From positions 1,892,501 through 1,956,500 of the forward strand of contig WPIO01000071.1 in assembly GCA_009760855.2 (NCBI GenBank): a stretch of 64,000 bases of DNA. The letters are read 5' to 3'. This DNA is from Cristatella mucedo. Lineage: Eukaryota; Bryozoa; Phylactolaemata; Cristatellidae. The position numbers and the translations under genes were made by a program. Positions 1 through 10,483 of the stretch are shown piece by piece (position 1 is the stretch's first letter; each line of letters starts with the position of its first letter). The notes below the pieces were generated by a model. That model saw nothing but the letters and a program-made list of their open reading frames with translations. It did not search any database and was not told the origin of the DNA.

Positions 1-175
1 AGACCACGGTCAAGGCGCTCGGCTTGAGTGACTAAGGCTAAGGCGCTCACCCATAGCGACTAAGGTCAAAGGGCTCACCTTTTGCGACCAAGATCTCGAA
101 GGCTCGAACCCTGTGGCACGTGTAAAGCGCCTGAATAGAGATTTTAGTATTCTTCGGGCGCCGTGCAAACGGCAT
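1..175 (+). repeat. SINE family 1, degraded copy
   Basis: The left edge holds several degenerate tRNA-like head segments (repeated GCGCTCACC-type words). A tail follows that reads as the AAGCGCCTGAATAGAGAT motif with a GGGCGCCGTGCAAA end. The same tail occurs in the better copies near 54.1 and 35.1 kb. The head is too diverged to place its A and B boxes. Confidence 0.55.
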
Positions 176-412
176 ATATCCATTTATTTTACTTTATTTT
201 AAATATCCATTTATTTTACTTTATTTTATATATTCATTAATTTTACTTTATTTTATATATCCATTTATTTTACTTTATTTTATATATTCATTTATTTTAC
301 TTTATTTTATATATCCATTCATTTTACTTTATTTTATATATCCATTCATTTTACTTTATTTTATATATTCATTTATTTTACTTTATTTTATATATCCATT
401 TATTTTACTTGT
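173..412. repeat. 27-bp AT-rich tandem repeat, about 9 copies
   Basis: A 27-base unit of the form TCCATTTATTTTACTTTATT plus TTATATA recurs about nine times with few changes (TCC/TTC, TTTA/TTCA/TTAA). Copies differ by one or two bases, which fits a young minisatellite. It directly follows the SINE tail. Confidence 0.9.
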
Positions 413-850
413 TGAATGCGGCCTACCTATCCATCGACTAAATCTTTTCATTTCTCACTGCTTCCTCTAAAATCCCTGGGATTTCCAGATGAGCCGTTCA
501 TTGGCTTAGCTTGCAATTTATACAGGACCCGATATTTTTTTTAGTCTTAGCGTTGAAAATTCTCAAACCATTCCATGCTGGCCGGCAGACGCGCTATTTT
601 GAGGCTTGTCACCCTATCTAAGGTGCTACAGCAACCGCTCTCACCACGCCCCTCTGTTGGTTTGAGATTGGGAAGAGAGTTCGCGCCCTCGCGCTGGCTG
701 CTGCCGCCTGGGTCCAGGTGCGCGTCTGCCTGCGTGCGAAATGCGGAAGCACGTCGAATGCCGCAGTGCGCCGGAAGTGCGCCGCAGCCGCCAGCTGCCG
801 CCAATACCCGCGCGAGAGGACGCACGCTTCGCGGTGACTTTGCGCCTCAG
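413..850. other. Non-coding, probably intron of the peroxidase gene
   Basis: No peroxidase-like reading is visible. The stretch becomes GC-rich and CpG-rich towards the acceptor at 849-850 (GCGCCTCAG). Short open frames here have no recognisable content. Confidence 0.4.
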
Positions 851-969
851 GTCAGAGGTCACCGGTGAACAAGCTGACCTCGGGCGTCGACGGCTCCATG
901 GTGTACGGCAGCTCGCAGACAGAGCAGAACGACCTGCGCTCGTTTACAAGTGGGCTCCTCAAGACTCTG
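851..969 (+). CDS. Peroxidase exon A
   Basis: The acceptor GCGCCTCAG precedes a partial codon, then [11 protein letters not shown] followed by the [10 protein letters not shown] motif that marks the family after the distal heme region. It ends at LLKTL before a GTAAGTTG donor, phase 0. The preceding exon is outside the window or was not recognised. Confidence 0.88.
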
Positions 970-3900
970 GTAAGTTGCGTCTTCGTCACGCGACGACGGC
1001 CGCCGCGGGCGCCGCGGGCGCTCGCTGCCACCGTCGCCGACGGGCCGCGGTCAGCGCGGGCGAGCGCGCTAGCTAGCCTCTTCCCACTTGCGTCGACGCG
1101 GCATTTGCCAAGCGTGCGCACTGCTTCCTCCGCTGGAGCCCGTCAGCTCAGCGACAGAAGGCGACCGGAAGTGAGCGGGCGACGGAAGAGAGGCGCGGTT
1201 ACGCGGTCATTAGGTGACAACCACCGAAGCTGCTGCCGGCGATGACCGTCCACGAAGGCGATGGGCGGGCTTTCGGTTCTCGGGAGATCTCGGGGATCGG
1301 ATCGGCCTGCTGGACGGGCATTAGCAGCAGTTGGTTCTATTTTGGAGTTGAAACTGTCCTGTTTCACGCCATCTGCATGGCTTCATTTCGGCCTCGCAAT
1401 AATAAGGATATATTTGTATAGCGCCCTCGGAGAATCTAATCTCCCTCTCGGCACATTACAATGTAGCGTAAGCATAATCAAATTGCTGGTGGTAACAGGC
1501 AGCGTCAACAAGCAGAATTATGAGCGTCTCGATATTAATTATAAAACTTAGTAATTTTCGAGGTGTAAACCGCCAGGTAAGTGCAGAACAGAGCGTCAAC
1601 AAAGCCCTGCTTTGCATTAGTCTTTGTCTTCGCTTTCAACGTCTCGGGGCATCTCCAATTGAGTGACGTTTACTGATCCAACTTGGCGATAGCTACGTAG
1701 GTTGAGCGTAGCTCTCGTAGTCACTGCGGCGCTAGTCACTCGTCGTCTGACGTCACGGAAAGCACCTACCACAGCTACGATCCGCTCCCGTTCGGGCGCA
1801 TCACTGCAGGGCAAACACTAAGTGCGCGCTGCGGCCAGTCTGCCGCTGCTCGCTGCGTTCCGGCCTAATTCCAGCTAATTCCAGCCCATTCGCGTACCGT
1901 GGGAGAATGAGCTGGTAGAATCGGCAAATCGGCCGCAGCAGCGACGAGGCTTCGCAGCTCTCTCGCCCACGCTTTCGCCAGCCTTGCAGTGCTCCGGCGC
2001 GCCGGCGCGGCCGCCAGCGCTCGCGCGCCGATCGCCGACGCTCGAGAGACGAGCGCTGGAACGCGTCTGCCGCCGCCGCCTAGGAGCTGCCGGGCCGGCC
2101 GCGCTCCCTGCCGCCGCAGAAGAGCGGACAAAACGAGTGCAACAAGCGAGACGCGGCCAACGAGTGCTTCACTGCCGGAGACGACCGCGTCAACGAGCAG
2201 CGTAAGCGGCGCGACCGCTTCCGCTTCCGCCGAGACCGCCGCCGCCTCAGCCGCGGCGAGCAGAGCGGCTCGCACTGACTCGCGAAAGATCGAAGCGCTG
2301 GCGGACCAAAGCGGAACTCGGCGCCAGTCCATGCGGAAGCGGAATCTCCGCTCTCTTGGACACGGAGACGTGGAGTGCGACAGCGGCGGCGGCGGCCGCC
2401 ACCGCGTTCAGCGCGAGCCGCTTCTCGATTCGCCTGCAGCCAGCTCCCCCCCCCCCCGCCCGCCCGCCCGCCGGCAATCGAGTGCCGACCTTTGACCTGC
2501 GCGACATCGCCGCCACCTTCGATGGCCGCCTCCCGCCGAGGCCGCCGCCCAAGCTGAGCTCGCACTCTTCGCTATCTCCGCTGCAGCCGGTCTGCTGAGC
2601 ATGCACACGCTGCTGGTTCGCGAGCACAATCGCGTCGCCACCATTCTGAAGCGTCTCAACCGGCGGTGGAACGACGAGCGACTATTCCAGGAGGCGCGAA
2701 AGATTGTCGTGGCCGAGATACAGCACATCACGTACAAGGACTTTGTGCCCATCATCCTGGGTCCCGGCTTGTACGACGCGTACAAGCTGCAGCCGCTCGC
2801 CGACGACCGCTACTACCGCGGCTACAATGCCAAGGTCGATTTAACTGTCAGGTGAGCAATCAATCGCCGGCGAGCCTCGTAGCAGCTGCGGTCCGCACAC
2901 TCCGCGCCATTCACTTGACTTCCGGGTTAGGTCCTCCAAATCACGAAGCGGGGCTCTGTCGTCGTCTCCTGATATGGCCTCTCGGCTGCGATATCCGAGA
3001 GAGATTCTTCCGCGCCGCGCCAAGTAAGAAATTCTCTTCACGACTTCCGGCTGGCCCTTCTCAGCCGCCGATCTTCGCTACCATATATATATATATATAT
3101 ATGTATTTCACATATAACATAATAAGCATATGTAAAAGTGTTTATAATATTGCATTTCTACTCAAAATATTTGATAAATACAATATATATTAGAATAAAA
3201 TATACACATATATATATATTATATATATATTTATTTATTTGCAGACTCTCCTCTTGATTCGTGAAGTATTCACATTTCTATCTCATTTCGTGAGACGGTC
3301 CCTCCCTGTTTTAGCCTATGGGTAAGGTGGTCTCACTTCGTGACCCAGGTCGTCGGTGGGCGAGAGGTGACTTCCGGCGACAGCGGGTCCTCTCAAAAAT
3401 CGCTGGCGCGAGAGCGAGGCTCACTGGTCGGAGAGCGAGGCTCACTGGGCGCGAGGACGAGGCTTGGTGGCGTGAGAGCGAGGCTCATGGCTACAGCCGT
3501 CGCTAGAGCTCGATTCTGTCTCGCCGTAGAGTGGGTCGCGGCGTTCACTTGCCGTGCGTATTCTTAGCACCGAACACTCGGTCGGCATCTCCATCTTTCA
3601 GGCCGGATGTCTGGGCGCTTCAGACTCGCCCGCGAGTTGGCGGCCGGTAGCGAAAGTTAGCAGCCGCTTGTCGTTTATGAATTCGAAAAGGTCGCACGCG
3701 CCGTTCTCGCGACGCCGTCCGCAGTTCGCTCGCCGTCATTGTTTGCCTCTTTTCCGTCGGAAGGACGGAGTTCTCTTCGGTAGCCTATCGGTTCGGTCAC
3801 ACGCTCATCCGTGACTCGTTTTCGCACTGCGACAAGTCCTTTCGAAGCATCGGCAGCTTCGAGCTGAAGAATAACTTCTTCTCGCCCGACATCGCCTACA

Positions 3901-5978
3901 ACTCGTCGTTTGGCATATCGACGGTGCTTCGCGGTTTGCTCACCGACCCGGCGGAAAGCTTCGACCATAGAATCACGACGCAGGCAAGCGGACAGCACTC
4001 GGCGCGAACGCGCGAACGCTGGCTCATCGGACATTTGTAACTTTTTCTTATTTATTTTTAACATATTTATTATTCATTTTCCACTTTTACTTAAAAAACT
4101 TTTACTTTCAAAATTTCCAGTGATTTTTTTTAATAAGAACATTTAAGCATTTTGTGACGGACTTTGTAACGCATTTTAATGGATAATGCTCGCGGAGCGA
4201 GCGCTCGCTCACCCTGCGGCCCGCTCAAGGTGACCTTGGTGCTTGGTCAAGGTCAGGCTCAGCTTGGTCGAGCCGCTTTCAGCTATTTGAAGAGCGTGCG
4301 AGCGCCCGCTCGCTTCACTGCAATCGCTTCCGGGCCGCCAGGTGGTCGACCATCTATTCGAGACGGGCGGCAAGGTGAACACGCCGCTCGACCTCATCTC
4401 GCTCAACATTCAGCGAGCGCGCGACCACGGCATCCCGTCGTACGTCTCGCTGCGCGAGGTCCTCGGCATGTCCGTGCCGAGGTCGTTCGACGGCCTTCGC
4501 GACACGCACAACGCTGATGACATCGAACGCTTCAAGGCGGTATACGACCGCGTCGAGGACATCGACGCTTTTCCCGCAGGTGAGCAACGAGGCGGCCCCC
4601 CCCCGGCTGACGACGCTCGTGCGACTAGCGAGGGCTTCGCTCGCTAGGGGGCACCTCGCTGCTACCTATATTGGTGGCGCTATTATAGCAACGCCAACAG
4701 CAATGCTAAAGGTAGGGCTATAGAGGGCGGCATCCCCAATGTTTGCCGACGGTCGCAGGTGACAGCACTTTTGTCAAAGTTTTTCCTGCCACCGCTTTTG
4801 CCTAATCGTTTTCATGACGAAAATCGTCATTGCGATCATGCGCCAATGCAGCCGTTGCGACCGGCGAGCGAGCGAGCACAGCGAACCACTTAATGCAGCG
4901 GCTTCGTTGCACTCGTGACCTTGACCTTGACGGAGGACCGCTGCAGCGAAGCGAAGTGCAACGACGCCAGTCCGGCTTCGGTCTGGCACCGGTCCGGCTT
5001 CCAGAGAGCACACCCGCCCGCCGAGCGCAGGGCGAAAAGAGTAAACGGCTGACGCCCACCGTCGCCCGGACGACGGCCGACGCGATGCTAGGCTCACGGC
5101 GACGCTGCCCTCGGCACACAGCCCAGATGCAGCATCGATCGCGATATCCGCCGTTCAGCTGACGGGTTTCGCTAGCTCACCTTCGGGCGACCTTAGCCAT
5201 TCGGCCGGCCGCTCCTGCGCAGAGCAGCGACCTCAACCTTGAACCGCTTGCAGGCGTGAGCGAGCGCTCTCTTCCGGGGGCCGTGCTCGGCCCGCTGTTC
5301 GGCAAAATAGTGGCCATCCAGTACGCTCTGGCCAAGACCGGCGACCGCTTCTACTACGAGAACGACTGCAAGAGCGCGTTCGGCTCGTGCGGCAGGTGCC
5401 TCTTCACGCTCGACCAGCTAAAGGAGATAAAGAAGGCCTCGCTGTCCCGGCTGCTATGCGATAACGCCGACATACCGTACATTCGAAGTGACGCCTTCAA
5501 GATCCAGTGAGTGACCTTTCGAACCGCGCCCACAACCACCGTCGCGCGAGCACCAAGCTTGCCGTCACGCGATCCCGCCGTTAATCGATCGCCGTCGATT
5601 GACCCCGGTGCCGTCTCTTACCACTCTCATCCGGCCGCCGTGGCAGAGCCGCTCGGCTGTCTTCCTGTAGCCGTGAGCGGGGGAAGGGGTGCCTCCGCCT
5701 ACCACTGTTTACTCTGCTAACCTGTTTACGGCACTAGAGTCAGATGTTGTAAGCCGAAGTTTGGCTTCTGGAAGCTCCGAGCCGAGCGCACCTGTCAGGC
5801 GCACGTCTCACGCTCGGCGAGTTAGCGGACTCACTGTTTGACCGCCGCTTTCGCCTTCTCACACGAGCAGAAGCGGAAGGACTGACAAGGCGCATTTCCT
5901 TGCAGGAGCCGAGTCGGCTTGTGCGCTACCCTTCCGTCGCCCAAGTTCGACTTGTGGAAGGAGAGCGGCGACGAATGA
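851..5978 (+). CDS. Animal heme peroxidase (peroxinectin/chorion peroxidase-like), 3' part of gene, 7 exons
   Basis: This is a secreted heme peroxidase of the animal (myeloperoxidase/peroxinectin) superfamily. The family oxidises halides or phenolic substrates with hydrogen peroxide. Seven exons (851-969, 2084-2201, 2587-2851, 3764-3983, 4342-4579, 5254-5506, 5906-5978) join in phase to about 427 codons ending in TGA. Family landmarks are in order: the [12 protein letters not shown] motif, NEQPGL across an exon junction, the catalytic Arg and Glu of VREHNR (2619-2624), the proximal heme His of RFGHTL (3798-3800), the conserved Asn of [11 protein letters not shown] (4405-4407), and a C-terminal FDLWKE. 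The distal His region and the signal peptide must lie upstream, so the gene is cut by the window edge and not by mutation. No stop or frameshift is seen. Peroxinectin versus chorion peroxidase cannot be decided from this part. Confidence 0.93.
2084..2201 (+). CDS. Peroxidase exon B
   Basis: A pyrimidine-poor but clear acceptor (CCGCCGCCTAG) is followed by [12 protein letters not shown], then [20 protein letters not shown]. It ends inside the conserved NEQPG motif: the first base of the Pro codon is here (before GTAAGC) and the other two are in exon C. The AGD-x-R-x-NEQ motif is diagnostic for animal peroxidases. No ATG-initiated open frame points to this exon, so it is easily missed. Confidence 0.9.
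2587..2851 (+). CDS. Peroxidase exon C (catalytic Arg/Glu)
   Basis: It starts after CTCCGCTGCAG, completes Pro of NEQPG and reads [17 protein letters not shown]. Arg 2619-2621 and Glu 2622-2624 match the distal-side catalytic Arg and heme-linked Glu of the family. It continues through [20 protein letters not shown] and LGPGLYDAY to YNAKVDLTV, then a GTGAGC donor in phase 2. It shows strong codon bias to G/C at third positions, like its sister exons. Confidence 0.93.
3764..3983 (+). CDS. Peroxidase exon D (proximal heme His), GC donor
   Basis: The acceptor GTCGGAAG restores the phase, giving [19 protein letters not shown]. His at 3798-3800 is the expected proximal heme ligand. The exon continues through [13 protein letters not shown] to FDHRITTQ. 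The only phase-0 junction to exon E uses CAG followed by GCAAGC, a GC-AG intron. An alternative acceptor seven bases downstream runs into a stop. Confidence 0.88.
4342..4579 (+). CDS. Peroxidase exon E
   Basis: It begins after CGGGCCGCCAG with [20 protein letters not shown]. It holds [14 protein letters not shown], the most conserved motif of the family, whose Asn (4405-4407) hydrogen-bonds the proximal His in related enzymes. It ends in phase 1 at DAFPA plus one base, before GTGAGC. Confidence 0.94.
5254..5506 (+). CDS. Peroxidase exon F
   Basis: It starts after CCGCTTGCAG, completes Gly and reads [20 protein letters not shown], then RTGD-like TGDRFYYEN and [11 protein letters not shown], the usual C-terminal third of the family. 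The exon ends two bases into a codon at a GTGAGT donor (5507). Reading on would meet a TGA at once, so splicing to exon G is required. Confidence 0.93.
5906..5978 (+). CDS. Peroxidase terminal exon G
   Basis: The acceptor TTTCCTTGCAG and one base complete the Gln codon left open by exon F. The exon then reads [20 protein letters not shown] and ends at TGA (5976-5978). The FDLWKE end matches the family C-terminus, including the conserved Cys before the Pro. It is too short for open-frame finders. Confidence 0.88.
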
Positions 5979-6164
5979 GATGCATCGAAGCGGCTCGCCG
6001 ACAGCGCCGCGGAGGCAGCAAGACTGAAACTGAGCTCTCGTGGTACGGCATTCGAGAAGAGGCGGCGGGCAGAAAGCCCCTCGACCCGTCGGCCGGGGCC
6101 GAGCGTAGTCGCAGACGGCGCCGGCTGCTGGTTCCGCCGTCTATGATCGGTCGGTTTGTGAACG

Positions 6165-6170
6165 AATAAA
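6165..6170 (+). terminator. Polyadenylation signal AATAAA of the peroxidase gene
   Basis: AATAAA lies 187 bases after the peroxidase stop, followed by a GT-containing stretch. It is the first canonical signal downstream of exon G. Confidence 0.65.
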
Positions 6171-6740
6171 TATGTCGGGCCCGATAAAGGGTGCCGTGAA
6201 TTCGAGGCGATTTAATCTCGAAGAAATCGCCGAGCACAATAGGCGAGCACTGCCGGCGGCTTCGGAGATGGAGGACGCCACTCAAGCGCGCAGCGAGATT
6301 AGGTTCGCTGCTCCGAGCGCGCAACGAACACGCGAGCGAGTTCGGCGAGGAACGTCCAACGAACAACTTGCCACCATGGATGGGCGACAAATAAGCCGAA
6401 TGCGAGAGAGAATCCAGCGGGTCTCGGTGAGAATAGACGAGAGCGAACTGAGGGTGTAATAAAGGCGACGTCGACCACCCGGAGGGCAATCTTGGAGTTC
6501 AATCTGTCCAGCCCTGCATCCGATGACGGCACTGGAGCGCCGACTAGAGGGGGCAGTTGCAGGAGCTCTCACGAGCGAGAGGTGAGCTCCTGAAAAAGTC
6601 CGTATATTCGCACTTGGGCAGAAGCAATGGCAGTTTAGAAAGATACTGGCAGAGCTAAAGAAGATACCATTAACTAGTAGACCTCCGGGCGGGTTAGATA
6701 TTCGTTTCTCTCGTTCTGGGAAGCCAGCTTTCCGAGTATC
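6171..6740. other. Downstream flank, no gene recognised
   Basis: GC-rich sequence with short open frames on both strands but no splice-consistent or family-like content. Confidence 0.4.
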
Positions 6741-6885
6741 AACGGACTTCCTGCTGTCTTACAGACGAAAGGGCTTCCTGCTATACTCAAGACAAAAGTA
6801 ATTCCTGCTGCCTTCCAGACCAAAACACTTTCGGCTGCCTTCCAGACGAAATGGCTTCCTATTACCTCTTAGACTAGAGCTTAGT
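6740..6885. repeat. Imperfect 28-bp tandem repeat, about 5 copies
   Basis: Five diverged units carry the pattern GGCTTCCTGCTGCCTTCCAG then ACGAAA. Unit length varies by one or two bases. Confidence 0.6.
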
Positions 6886-6975
6886 TTAGAGACTTAAGTT
6901 TAGTTTAGGTCCATGTTAAACGGCAGTGAAAATGTATCACCCTCTTCAGTTTAGAAACTCGCGCACTTAATAAGT

Positions 6976-7560
6976 TAATAATAATAATACACTTGATAAA
7001 GCACACTCAGAGAACTCAATCTCTGTCTAAGTGCTTTACATTTGCAGCAAAAAAAGCACGATCTAATGGTTAGTGGTGTCATGCTTGAAAACAAAAAGAA
7101 TAAACATGGTTAGAGGTGACATGCACAGGGTCAGCATGCAAGAGTGGTTAGCGGCAGCATGCACAGTGTCAGCGTGCATAGGCAAATAAAAGACGATTCT
7201 AAGGGACCCAATAAATACTGTCATAAATAGGTGCTTTTTTAATTTCTTTTTAAATTTGGTCCAGTCAGGAGATGTCGTGACGCAAGTCGAAAGTGAGTTC
7301 CAGACTTTGGAAGCATACGAATTAAAGGCACGGTCTCCAAAGAATTTGAGGTTTGAACGAGGTATAGGTAAATGGTTGGATTCTGAAAAGCATGCGGTTA
7401 CGATGCTCAGCCTGGTGTGGCAGTAGATCTGATAAGTAGGCGGCAGCCAAAGAATGAAGGGACCTGAAAGAGAGTGACAAAGACTTTGAAGTCGATCCGT
7501 TGCTTGACTGGTAGCCAGTGCAGGTCGGCCAAATGTGGTGTGATCTGGCAACTTCGACAC
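6976..7560 (-). mobile_element. LINE (CR1/L2-like) 3' fragment
   Basis: Read on the minus strand this is the C-terminal end of the LINE ORF (GDRAFNSYASKVWNSLSTCV, with LKKHLF). The 3' UTR and the AAGCGCCTA-type tail follow, ending in (ATT)n at 6976. It has several stops. The reverse transcriptase core is missing, as in 5'-truncated insertions. Confidence 0.85.
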
Positions 7561-7930
7561 TCACGGCCGACGTCGCCGGTAAAGCTGTCAACGACTCGTC
7601 GTACATCCGCAGCTCCAGGAGCCGATCCAGGAGCCGACTCAGAGACGCACCGTGTAGTCCTCAGTGGAAGTCATCGTCCAGCCCTGCGTTCCGGAGCAGA
7701 CGGAGTAGAGAGACATGCTGCCGAAGGCATGCTGCAGGTAGTGGGACGGCGAGCTTACATCGCCGTCTATCCCGACACTCCGCGCCTATCCCGACCGCCT
7801 TGTCAAAGGCGCTCTTTACTAGGAAAGCAAGCTCGAGGCAACTTTCCACGTCCGGCGCCAAAAGCACTCAGGCTGTGGAGACTTCTTCCGCCCTCCAGCT
7901 TGCTCAGCTTTGTGGCCTGGCAGCCGACTG
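7561..7930. other. Unassigned stretch with long open frames
   Basis: All + frames and two - frames stay open for 60-130 codons because the DNA is GC-rich. None matches a family I recognise, and the splice sites are not convincing. Confidence 0.35.
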
Positions 7931-8235
7931 ACGGAAGTTCGCTCGAGATTCTTCCGTGCAGTTCGTTATCTTGCAGGGCATCAGACTTTCTTGCTTTTAT
8001 TACTAGCAAAAATATATATATATATATATATATACTTCTAGTAATAAAAGCATATATATATATATATATACCTCTAGTAATTAAAGGAAGAAAGTATATG
8101 TGTATATATATATATATATATGCTGAGTTTAAACAATGTCATTGTTTTGTTTCCGTTTTAAGAGTATATGAGGCCGACGGCAAGTACGACCGCTGGTTTA
8201 TTGAGAAATTGGAAAGGCAGCCCGATATAGCATAG
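7930..8235 (+). repeat. Unnamed interspersed repeat, copy 1 (with internal AT tracts)
   Basis: GACGGAAGTTCGCTCGAGAT, three (AT)n tracts, then TATGCTGAGTTTAAACAATG and a G/C-rich end with GGTTTATTGAGAA. The same order recurs at 19,245-19,475. The last part could be read as a short exon (VYEADGKYDRWFIEKLER) after a TTTTAAG acceptor, but the second copy does not keep that frame. Confidence 0.6.
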
Positions 8236-8282
8236 GCAAGACGTGATTCAATATAATTCATTTTGTATAATTTATTTCTATT

Positions 8283-8412
8283 GCTCACCAGGACAGCTTA
8301 AATCTCTATTCAGGCTCTTCACATATGACTCGGGGGCTCGAGCCCACGACCTCAGCCGGACCTTCGGTTGGGCCGAGTTCCTTAACCTCTGGTCCAAACC
8401 AGCTGCTCGGCA
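8283..8412 (-). repeat. SINE family 1
   Basis: On the minus strand: a tRNA-like head with AGCTGGTTTGGACCAGAGG and the B-box-like GTGGGCTCGAGCC, then CATATGTGAAGAGCCTGAAT and a weak tail. Confidence 0.8.
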
Positions 8413-8529
8413 ATATGTCAAAATAGTTGGGGTTAAAAGAGAGCAAAAGGGGCAAAAGAGGCCGGGGTTCCGGGATCAGGATCTAGAGGTCCGTCTTTCA
8501 CGCTAAAAGGACGCCCCCCCCCCCGCAGT

Positions 8530-9780
8530 GAAGGCAGCCATTTAGAGTGCAGGTGACAAGCCTGCACCCAGAGTCAGCGAGGCGCAGGTGGTGGTATTCC
8601 AGACAGGTCAGCTCCCGAAGAGAGGTGCTACGTGCTCTGCGGCGGCGTCGTCATCCTCGGACGGTGGTGACATCAGGCTGGTGCCCTGCGTCGGTTGATC
8701 TGGGACCGTTCTTTCTATGAGAGGGTCCAGGCGGTCGTTATTGACTGGCCGAGCCTGTAATTCAGCCGCCCAGTGGGAGGGGCAGGCCGCCGTGTCGATT
8801 TATGTTCTCTATAATTTTTAATCAAAACCGCAGATTAACTAAGCTTGTTTGTGGAAATGACCGCTGTATCGCAGGTCGAATGCGTAAATAGGCTTGCTGG
8901 CCCGTGCCATTACTCAAGAACGCCCATGTGCACAATTGCATGAAGTCTGGTGGGTGAACCCGTAAAGCCATTCTACAAAATTTAGTATTGAAACCGAAAG
9001 TGCTCCGCTCATTCGTTGCGGAAGCTGCAGCTCTATCACTGTTATTCTTGTGGCCCTCGTGTATTCACAAAGGCAGCTCCTCGGCTTTCCATCCTCTTTC
9101 TCCTGGTGCTCAACAAAAACCTTTGGGCGATCGTCATCTAGGTTGGCGTGCACCAAGTTCTCGGAATGCGTTTCCCTCTGCTGTCACGATCTGCATTCCT
9201 ATTGCACCATTTTAGTCTCCAACAAAGGGGCGTCCGTGTAGCTCAACTTTCACTGCACCACAGTGAACCTGTTGTTGTTCATAGTTCTTGTGGGCTTTGC
9301 TGGCTAATCTTAAAGCGTGTGGCCAGGACTTTCAGTGGGGGGTACAGCAAGCCTGGCAAGCGATGAACAACTACAGAGCACCATCGAAACTCGTATTGGG
9401 AGAGCACTCGACTAACCATTGACTAGAATTCGAGCGAGGAATCTATAGGAAAGAGAACTTACACAAGCCATGCCCTTAGATCGTTACCTTACAAAACCTA
9501 AGCCCAAGCTTTTATTTCAAGAAGGCAAACCGCTCCTGCATAAGCTCTTACCCCTGCCAGCTATAAGGGCAACCCAGAGCCCGAGAAGCCGAAGTGAGCA
9601 CCACATCGGAAAATTTGGACTAGCATACGGTTTTAGCCATCTAATACTTAAAGAATACAAACGTCTTGCCTGTCCACAAACTCCTGTTTCAAGGTTTGGC
9701 AGGAAAACAGAGCAGTGACGTGTTCCTCAAGTAAAATTGGATACTGCACGACGAAAAATAAGTGTTAACAAATAACAACA
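8530..9780. other. No gene recognised
   Basis: Only short unrelated open frames. A poly-C run lies at 8,514-8,524. No domain, SINE or LINE motif was found. Confidence 0.35.
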
Positions 9781-9787
9781 GTCGAGT

Positions 9788-10456
9788 TTATTCAGAGACG
9801 TCAATACAATCGCCTTGCATGATCACTTGCAACTCTTCAATGCCATCGCCGTCTGAATCTTGAGCCAACATAATCGATTCAGCATAACTATTCATGCTAT
9901 CGAGAATTACATCGAGAGAGCTGTAGCTTTGACTACATGCAAAACGTCCCTTCAGGAAAATCTGAATGCGATTGGAGGACGATTCATCTGCGACTGCAGA
10001 AACAGGTAAGATTAAATTTGGACTTCGCAAGCGCAACTTAGGCCAGCGTGGCATCACTCTTGGAAGAGACTCCTGTGTGATGCGATACCTGAACCTTAAA
10101 CGTGTGGGACGTTTTCCCTCTTGCTTACCGACGCTCGCAGCCACGCTTTCGAGCGCTTCCTCTTGCCCTCTAGCACTCGCCACCATGCTCGTGGGCACTT
10201 CCTCTTGCCTACTAGTGCTCGCCGCCATGCTTGAGAGCGCCTCCTCGTGCCTAGCAACACTCTCTGTTATGCTTGATGGCTCTTCTCCATGCATAACAAC
10301 CACAGCAGCCGCCATTCTTGTGGGTGCTGCTTCGTGCTTAACAAGCACGTCCGCCGCCATGCTTCCTAGGGCTCGTGAGACGGTTGGCAACTGAACGTCT
10401 GCGATTTTCTTAGAGCTCGGTTTCAGCCTCGAAGACGCACATCGGCTTTGCAACGT
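9788..10456 (-). CDS. Terminal exon of unknown protein with 15-residue repeats
   Basis: A minus-strand exon follows a good acceptor (CTTTTCATTTCAG) and runs about 222 codons to a TAA that overlaps an AATAAA (GAATAAAC). Residues roughly 30-120 form six imperfect repeats of about 15 residues built on SMAASxxxQEEAxxS (for example SMAASTSRQEEVPTS, SMVASARGQEEALES). A basic segment follows (RLRFRYRITQES, RWPKLRLRSP). The acidic end includes DSDGDGIEELQVIMQGD. I do not recognise the family. A coiled or low-complexity linker is likely for the repeat part. The + strand is open too, so reality rests on the repeat pattern, the acceptor and the acidic C-terminus. Confidence 0.5.
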   Translation of the reverse strand, partial: TLQSRCASSRLKPSSKKIADVQLPTVSRALGSMAADVLVKHEAAPTRMAAAVVVMHGEEPSSITESVARHEEALSSMAASTSRQEEVPTSMVASARGQEEALESVAASVGKQEGKRPTRLRFRYRITQESLPRVMPRWPKLRLRSPNLILPVSAVADESSSNRIQIFLKGRFACSQSYSSLDVILDSMNSYAESIMLAQDSDGDGIEELQVIMQGDCIDVSE

Positions 10457-10483
10457 CTGAAATGAAAAGCGACCGGCTTCCAT

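Noticed and set aside
173-412. CRISPR array
   Set aside because: The 27-bp units are directly adjacent with no unique spacers, in an animal genome.
2080-2627. Minus-strand proteins over the peroxidase exons
   Set aside because: Shadow frames of GC-rich coding exons and introns. The plus-strand exons carry the conserved motifs.
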